The notes under the pieces are model-generated. The model was given only the letters and a program-made list of their open reading frames with translations. It searched no databases and was not told the DNA's origin. Below are positions 15,201-19,417 of a stretch of DNA of 19,417 nt, one piece after another (within the stretch, counting starts at the first letter, position 1; every line of letters begins with the position of its first letter). This stretch comes from Planctomycetota bacterium (lineage in GTDB: Bacteria; Planctomycetota; Planctomycetia; Pirellulales; Pirellulaceae). The position numbers and the translations under genes are program-made. The stretch lies in assembly GCA_023430365.1 (NCBI GenBank), contig JAEZAS010000505.1, positions 1-19,417 of the forward strand. Direction: 5' to 3'.

Positions 15201-15566
15201 AAGAACGCGATCCTGATCGTCGAGTTCGCCAAAGAGAAGTCTGCTCGTGGAGCGACGCCAGCCGACGCGACGATCGAAGCGTGCCGCCTGCGACTGCGGC
15301 CGATCATCATGACGTCGCTCGCGTTCATCCTCGGCGTCGTTCCTTTGGCCCTTGCGGTGGGAGCCGGCGCTGAGATGCGTAGCACGCTCGGAATCGCCGT
15401 CTTTTCCGGAATGCTAGGAGTTACGGTCTTCGGGATTTTCCTGACGCCGGTCTTCTATTACGTGATCGTCAAGCTCCTCGGTCAGCCAACTATGCCAACT
15501 TCTAATGTGGTGCAGATGCAAAGCGTGGAAGTACCGTCAAATGAGTTAAGCCATCCTCAGCTGTAG
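12258..15566 (+). CDS. RND multidrug efflux permease, HAE-1/AcrB-like, with His-rich insertion
   Basis: 1102 aa from the GTG at 12258, a little longer than AcrB. It is an inner-membrane proton/drug antiporter working with the adaptor. The start VAKFFIDRPIFAAVISVII is the standard RND opening (TM1). The pseudo-repeat is visible: TM2-6 from about 348 (AVILVAIVVLAFLQSWRA), TM8-12 from about 915. Proton-relay residues are present: D421 and D422 in GIVVDDAIVVVE and K982 in GLASKNAILIVEF. The Gly-rich loop pattern and LPTLPSEVKQTGV of the porter domain are intact. Unusual is DAHGHDEHSHGGG at 625-637, in the large periplasmic loop after TM7. AAGGAAGG lies about 12 bases before the GTG, in the end of the adaptor gene. 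No outer-membrane channel gene follows. Substrates cannot be assigned. Confidence 0.95.
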   Translation: MAKFFIDRPIFAAVISVIITLAGGLAVFLLSVAQYPEITPPTVQVSCTYPGANSEVVAQTVAAPIEQQVIGVENMLYMSSQSTNDGGYNLTVTFKVGTNLDMAQVLVQNRVNLALPTLPSEVKQTGVSVKKKSPNILLVVNLVSPKGTYDQLYLSNYATIQVRDELAQISGVGDVTYLGQLDYSMRVWLDPDRMSIRELSASDVANALREQNVQVAAGSLGRPPVPQGQAFQYTLSTLGRLTTPEEFGSIVVKTGANGELTRLRDVASDVRRTADGEEFGGIQLGAKVEDTSCSLDGQPSIGLGIFQQPGSNALDTAKAIRARMDELKLTFPPDLDYAIVYDTTPFIAESIHEVFKALRDAVILVAIVVLAFLQSWRATLIPLIAVPVAIVGTFAVMLGMGFSLNNLSLFGLVLAIGIVVDDAIVVVEAVEHHLEHGLSPKEAARRAMDEVTGPIIAISLVLMCVFIPCAFITGITGQFFRQFALTIAVSTFFSAVNSLTLSPALCGLLLKAKHEQRDPLTRVINAALGWFFKLFNKGFTTAADYYSRLVGGLLRVSAIVLLVYVGMLYLTYFGMTTVPTGFIPSQDKGYLLVDVRLPDSASLERTQAVMAQIERIARGDGKTTDAHGHDEHSHGGGVPGIAHTIAISGQSIVQNAIGSNYGTVYVVLDDFHHREGGGMGADAIAANLRAECYREVQEASVAVFGAPAVDGLGNAGGFKVMVRDKGALGLDALQEAADGLAAAGNGTPENPTGLVGLFSAFRARTPQMYVDIDRQRCKAMGVPLNEVFFALQLYLGGYYTNDFNQFGRTWQVNLQGDPSFRLTPDQVRQLKVRNNAGEMVPLGSVCSVNEVGGPALVIRYNGVTAAAVNGSSLPGVSSGTVIKTVEGIAQNELPQGMDLQWTELTKLQIDAGNTAIIVFAVAVVLVFLVLAAQYESLSLPLAVILVVPMCLLSSVAGVALAGLDINIFVQIGFVVLVGLASKNAILIVEFAKEKSARGATPADATIEACRLRLRPIIMTSLAFILGVVPLALAVGAGAEMRSTLGIAVFSGMLGVTVFGIFLTPVFYYVIVKLLGQPTMPTSNVVQMQSVEVPSNELSHPQL

Positions 15567-15876
15567 TCAGTATCTTTCCAGGAGAACAGTCGCGGTCGCG
15601 TGCAAGTGGGTCACTGGCGCACCATCCAGACTGGTGACTCGGTGAATCTGTGTGGACCTCTCTGGGTCGCGGCTACGACTATCGCAACGCATGATCGAAG
15701 CAGGACAGAACTGAATAGCGAGGTCGCTTCGGACCACGATGCTCCCAGCGTTGCGTTCGATAGTCAACTTCAATCTCATTTTCGGCCTTTTCATCCGGAA
15801 AATCTGCCCGGCCGACGCGCGCCGGCCTCTTTAGCGCGTGCCCAGCCAATACCCAGAGCCACGCCGAGACGACCCG
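15567..15876. other. 310-bp spacer, no gene seen
   Basis: It lies between the RND permease stop and the DUF4914 ATG. Frames are open through parts of it on both strands (15600 onward plus; 15567-15794 minus), but none has a well-spaced ribosome binding site or recognisable product. A 5-bp GC-rich inverted repeat GGCCG/CGGCC (15810-15814, 15823-15827, 8-base loop) is too weak and lacks a T-run for a terminator call. It probably holds the DUF4914 promoter; no convincing -35/-10 pair was found. Confidence 0.5.
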
Positions 15877-17814
15877 ATGTCCCTGACGCAGATACCCGAA
15901 ATCACACTCTCACACTCGGCATTAGCGGTGCTTCGTGCAGCCGAAGAGGAGGGCCGACTAACACTCGTTGGATCAGTGGAAGAATTACTCGATTTGGCGG
16001 TACCACAGGAACAGTGCGACGCACAGGGGTATTACACCGTCGGCTACGAAGTTCCAGGTAGGGGATTTGTTCCCGAAGCGCAGGTGTGTCGCGTACGCAA
16101 CGGAATTGCAGCCAACTACCCCGAGGCTTACATGCGCCGGCGCGACGCTGACTGCATGGTAATCGGTGATGACGGACCGACGGATAAGCCCACGTACAGA
16201 GAGCGTTTCGGGAAAGAGTTCGCCCCCTTACGGAAAGAGACGCTCGAGTGGCTAAAGACCCAGCCGCTCGCCTGCTTTTTCTTCGAATCAGGATTGCCCG
16301 GCCGGGCGATGAATGCCGTTGCGATCTGTCCTGCCAACGCCGGGTTCTTTGCTCTGGGGCTGGCAATGCTGCAGGGCATCATTCCGCTTGAGCGAATCCG
16401 CCAGGAGGGATCGAAGTACCATCACGATGCGATCCTGTACACGGCGCCTATTTTTCGCCATACGCACTTCGGCGGGAAGCAGGTCGTCGTTCACAATCGA
16501 CGTTTCGAGGAAGCCGGTTTGCACGAACTATTCAGCTACAACCTCTACCCAGGGCCATCCGCCAAGAAAGGCGTCTACGGGATGCTGCTGACGGCAGGCG
16601 AGCGGGGAGAAATCCCTTGGACAACGGCCCACTGCTCGACGGTGCAGGCGACGACGCCACAAAAACGAGTCACGGTCATCATGCATGAGGGCGCCTCTGG
16701 GAGCGGTAAGAGTGAGATGCTGGAAGCAGTGCACCGCGAGCCCGATGGCCGGCTCCGGCTGGGTACCAATTTAGTTACTAAGGAAACCAAGTACGTGACT
16801 CTCCCTCAGGGATGCGAGTTGCGTCCAGTGACCGATGATATGGCGCTGTGTCACCCCGACCTGCAAAGGCTCGACGGAGATAACCCGAAGCTGTCCTTGG
16901 TCGACGCCGAACAGGGCTGGTTCGTACGCGTGAATCACATTCAAAGTTACGGTACGGATCCGGCGCTAGAGAAACTCGCCACTCATCCGCCTGGACCACT
17001 TCTGTTTTTGAACATGCTGGCCAAACCAGGCGCCACCACGCTCATCTGGGAACATATCGAGGACAAGCCCGGGGTTCGCTGTCCCAATCCTCGGCTCGTG
17101 ATCCCTCGCGACTACATTCCCGGGGTAGTCAAGGAAGCCGTGACGGTCGACATCCGCAGCTTCGGCATCCGTTGCCCACCCTGCACTCGCGAGAAGCCGA
17201 CCTACGGCATCGTCGGCATATTCCACGTGTTGCCACCGGCGCTTGCCTGGTTGTGGCGATTGGTGGCGCCGCGTGGACACGGCAACCCTTCAATCGTCTC
17301 ACAAGAGGGGATGCAATCGGAAGGAGTAGGCTCCTATTGGCCCTTCGCGACTGGGCGTCGAGTTGACCAGGCGAATATCTTGCTCCATCAGATCATGGAC
17401 ACCCGTTCAACCCTGTTTGCTCTAATTCCCAATCAACACATCGGCGCTTGGCAGGTAGGGTTCGCGCCGCAATGGATCTCGCGAGAGTGCCTCGCCCGGG
17501 CCGAACGCAGCAAGATCCCTCAGGACAAGTTGATCCAGTCGCGCTGCCCGTTGCTCGGCTACCATCCTCGCGAACTGCAATTGGAAGGGCAAACAGTTGA
17601 GCGGTCGTTCTTCGACGTGTCAGCCCAGCCTGAGGTAGGTGTAGACGCTTATGACGTGGGTGCTACACAACTTACTCAGTTCTTCCATGAACAACTCGCG
17701 CAGTTCCGCGATCCTGAACTCGATCCCTTAGGGAGGCAGATGATCACGGCCTGCTTCGACGGCGCCTCGATCGAGCAGTATGAAGCACTCACGCAATCGC
17801 TTTCCGCGCACTAA
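15877..17814 (+). CDS. DUF4914 family protein with P-loop (PEPCK/HPr-kinase-like)
   Basis: 645 aa from the ATG at 15877 (an in-frame GTG at 15838 would add 13 residues), close to the usual size of DUF4914. It is soluble, with no signal peptide or TM segment. The clearest motif is HEGASGSGKSEM (residues 270-281, K278), a Walker A loop whose GxSGxGKSE form recalls HPr kinase and phosphoenolpyruvate carboxykinase rather than ordinary ATPases. A CxxC pair (C433, C436) lies in RCPPC, and conserved-looking stretches include FFFESGLPGRAMNA (143-156) and a Trp-rich WLWRLVAPRGHGNPS near 450-470. An ATP-using kinase or carboxykinase-like role on a metabolite is a reasonable inference, but no reaction has been established to my knowledge. 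It is alone between the RND operon and the AspT-like gene, which starts 49 bp downstream and may be co-transcribed. Confidence 0.8.
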   Translation: MSLTQIPEITLSHSALAVLRAAEEEGRLTLVGSVEELLDLAVPQEQCDAQGYYTVGYEVPGRGFVPEAQVCRVRNGIAANYPEAYMRRRDADCMVIGDDGPTDKPTYRERFGKEFAPLRKETLEWLKTQPLACFFFESGLPGRAMNAVAICPANAGFFALGLAMLQGIIPLERIRQEGSKYHHDAILYTAPIFRHTHFGGKQVVVHNRRFEEAGLHELFSYNLYPGPSAKKGVYGMLLTAGERGEIPWTTAHCSTVQATTPQKRVTVIMHEGASGSGKSEMLEAVHREPDGRLRLGTNLVTKETKYVTLPQGCELRPVTDDMALCHPDLQRLDGDNPKLSLVDAEQGWFVRVNHIQSYGTDPALEKLATHPPGPLLFLNMLAKPGATTLIWEHIEDKPGVRCPNPRLVIPRDYIPGVVKEAVTVDIRSFGIRCPPCTREKPTYGIVGIFHVLPPALAWLWRLVAPRGHGNPSIVSQEGMQSEGVGSYWPFATGRRVDQANILLHQIMDTRSTLFALIPNQHIGAWQVGFAPQWISRECLARAERSKIPQDKLIQSRCPLLGYHPRELQLEGQTVERSFFDVSAQPEVGVDAYDVGATQLTQFFHEQLAQFRDPELDPLGRQMITACFDGASIEQYEALTQSLSAH

Positions 17815-17863
17815 ACGACTCGGGCCGGAATCGATGGTTGGTGAGGGAAGGGGGCGATTCAAA

Positions 17864-19417
17864 ATGCATGCATTAAGGACGCTCTTAGAAGCGCAGCCCA
17901 TGGCGGCGCTGTTTCTGACGATCGCTATCGGCTATCTCGTCGGCCAGGTCAACGTACATGGAATGTCGCTTGGTGTTGGAGCGGTGCTCTTCGTTGCTCT
18001 GGCGGTCGGTTGGTTCGCTCCTGAATCAGTCCCAGTGCCGGCGATCGGCACGCTCGGTCTGGCGATTTTTCTTTATGCTGTGGGCGTTCAATATGGAAAG
18101 GAATTCTTCCGGGGGCTTACAACCGCAGAGGGACGGAGGGCGAATTCGCTCGCCCTGGCTGGTGTGTTCGCGGCAGGCGCCGTAACCCTAGCTCTTGTGC
18201 GAAGCGGTATCGCCCTCGGTTATGGACTTGGCTTGTTCGCTGGTTCTGGAACGAGCACACCCACGCTTCAAGCGGCGATTCAGTCTCTCGGCAATGACGA
18301 CCCAGCCGTTGGTTACTCGGTCGCCTATCCATTCGGAGTTGCTGGACCGATTCTGCTCTTGCAGATCGCCATTCTGATCCTGAGACCTCGGATTGAGGTT
18401 CCCGCTAATACGGATCAAGAACTTCAAGAGATCGCAGTTCGCAATCGAGAGCTGGTAGGCAAACGCGTCGCAGAGATAGCTGCCGAGCTGCCAGCAGGAG
18501 TGCGGATCGTGGCGGTCCGCCGGGATGATCGCAACCAGCCTGCCTTTCCGGAAACAATTCTCACCGAAGACTCGCTCGTGTTAGCTGCCGGTCCCAACCG
18601 ACAGTCGCTCGACCAGTCCCAGGTCCTGTTAGGTGAAGCGGCACCGGGCCGGATTACTGGTGATCGCCGCGACTTGGACTACCTCAATGTCTTTGTGTCG
18701 AGGTCCGTTCTGATCGGACGGCCGCTAGGCGAACTCACGGCGCCCGATGGCATTCGATTCCTGGTTACACACATTCGTCGCGGCGACGTTGATCTGCTCA
18801 CACGCCCCAATCTTTTGCTCGAATCCGGCGACCGCGTCGGCCTGCTGACTGAACGCGCCAACTTTCCGGCCATGCGAAGGTTCTTTGGCGATTCCATCAA
18901 GGGCACGGCGGAGTTCAGCTACGTTTCCATCGGCCTCGGTCTCGCCCTCGGCTTCTTCATCGGGGCGATTCAAGTGCCACTCCCGGGAATTGGCAGCCTG
19001 ACAATCGGGCTGGCGGGCGTTCTTGTCGTCGCTCTTGTTCTAGGGAAACTCGGCCACACTTACGGCGTGAATTGGACGATTCCACTCTCGGCCAACTTGG
19101 TGCTTCGGAATCTCGGCCTCACGTTGTTTCTTGCGCAGGTTGGCATGACCTCTGGGCCGAAGTTTGCAGCCACCGTCGCCGAAACAGGACTCCTGTTTCT
19201 CGGGTACGGGGCGCTCATTCTGCTTGCGCTCGTGTTGCCGATTCTGGTTCTCGGACATTACGTGTTCCGGATGCCATTCGACGAGGTCGCCGGCGTCGTA
19301 TCGGCGGCGTGTGGCAACGCGGCTATCCTAGAATTTTCGAACAAGCTGGTCAGAACAGAACGCCCAGATATTGCTTACGCCATGATTTTCCCCGGCGTTA
19401 CCGTCGTGAAGATTCTT
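17864..19417 (+). CDS. AspT/YidE-type transporter with two TrkA_C domains, 3' end cut by window
   Basis: 518 residues are visible of an expected roughly 550-570; the frame is open to the right edge. The architecture is that of the aspartate:alanine exchanger family: an N-terminal membrane half (about 10-172) with GVQYGKEFF (74-82) and the pore-type segment GSGTSTPTLQAAI (127-139); two cytoplasmic RCK_C/TrkA_C domains (about 186-262 and 268-342, the second ending SGDRVGLLTER); then a C-terminal membrane half (350 on) with the matching pair GMTSGPKF (427-434) and SAACGNAAILEFSN (480-493). The two halves form the expected inverted repeat. Characterised AspT swaps aspartate for alanine; the substrate here is unknown, and the TrkA_C domains suggest ligand gating. 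A purine-rich GAGGGAAGGGGG lies about ten bases upstream of the ATG, 49 bp after the DUF4914 stop. Confidence 0.92.
   Translation, partial: MHALRTLLEAQPMAALFLTIAIGYLVGQVNVHGMSLGVGAVLFVALAVGWFAPESVPVPAIGTLGLAIFLYAVGVQYGKEFFRGLTTAEGRRANSLALAGVFAAGAVTLALVRSGIALGYGLGLFAGSGTSTPTLQAAIQSLGNDDPAVGYSVAYPFGVAGPILLLQIAILILRPRIEVPANTDQELQEIAVRNRELVGKRVAEIAAELPAGVRIVAVRRDDRNQPAFPETILTEDSLVLAAGPNRQSLDQSQVLLGEAAPGRITGDRRDLDYLNVFVSRSVLIGRPLGELTAPDGIRFLVTHIRRGDVDLLTRPNLLLESGDRVGLLTERANFPAMRRFFGDSIKGTAEFSYVSIGLGLALGFFIGAIQVPLPGIGSLTIGLAGVLVVALVLGKLGHTYGVNWTIPLSANLVLRNLGLTLFLAQVGMTSGPKFAATVAETGLLFLGYGALILLALVLPILVLGHYVFRMPFDEVAGVVSAACGNAAILEFSNKLVRTERPDIAYAMIFPGVTVVKIL

Noticed and set aside
15567..15794. 75-aa minus-strand frame in the same spacer
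   Set aside because: No ribosome binding site or recognisable family; begins right at the RND permease end and is likely chance.
15810..15827. GC-rich inverted repeat as a terminator for the RND operon
   Set aside because: Only five base pairs with an 8-base loop and no T-run; it lies over 240 bp from the operon end.
15600..16061. 153-aa plus-strand frame across the spacer before DUF4914
   Set aside because: Its AGGAG is about 16 bases from the GTG start, the sequence is low-complexity, and the second half overlaps DUF4914 in another frame.

Overview
The window looks like chromosome of a planctomycete, probably Pirellulales-like. This rests on three inferences: the style of the soluble Ser/Thr kinase (conserved N-terminal domain, DWG in place of DFG, fused PAS domains); the Gly/Arg/Pro-rich 'mu-protocadherin-like' surface protein, which is widespread in that phylum; and the pairing of a secreted SnoaL-like protein with that surface protein. 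I see no rRNA, tRNA, CRISPR array, transposase or phage gene. Coding density is high and most reading frames antisense to the genes are shadows.

Layout. (1) 1-1832, minus: a 6-phosphofructokinase followed by an overlapping LOG-family gene that runs off the left edge. (2) 1833-2030: a divergent control region with a 10-bp palindrome and a repeated 10-mer at both start codons. (3) 2031-3716, plus: a SulP anion transporter with a STAS domain. (4) 3732-8224, minus, a probable operon read right to left: DUF3303 protein, class I polyphosphate kinase 2, Ser/Thr kinase with two C-terminal PAS domains, a 107-aa unknown protein, and a protein with the layout of a divergent class III nucleotidyl cyclase. 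(5) 8225-8618: a spacer with two tiny ORFs that have ribosome binding sites and one candidate promoter. (6) 8619-15566, plus, a probable operon: secreted SnoaL-like protein, Gly/RPG-repeat surface protein, RND adaptor lipoprotein, and RND inner-membrane pump with a His-rich periplasmic insertion; no outer-membrane channel gene is present. (7) 15877-17814, plus: a large DUF4914 protein with a P-loop. (8) 17864 to the right edge, plus: an AspT/YidE-type transporter with two central TrkA_C domains, cut by the window end.

How the genes may work together. The minus-strand cluster joins polyphosphate/nucleotide metabolism (PPK2) to a PAS-sensing protein kinase and a possible cyclic-nucleotide enzyme. 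It is the best candidate here for an undescribed signalling module, but the link is inferred from spacing and strand only. The plus-strand cluster looks like an envelope/efflux unit. PFK and LOG share an overlapping junction that suggests translational coupling.
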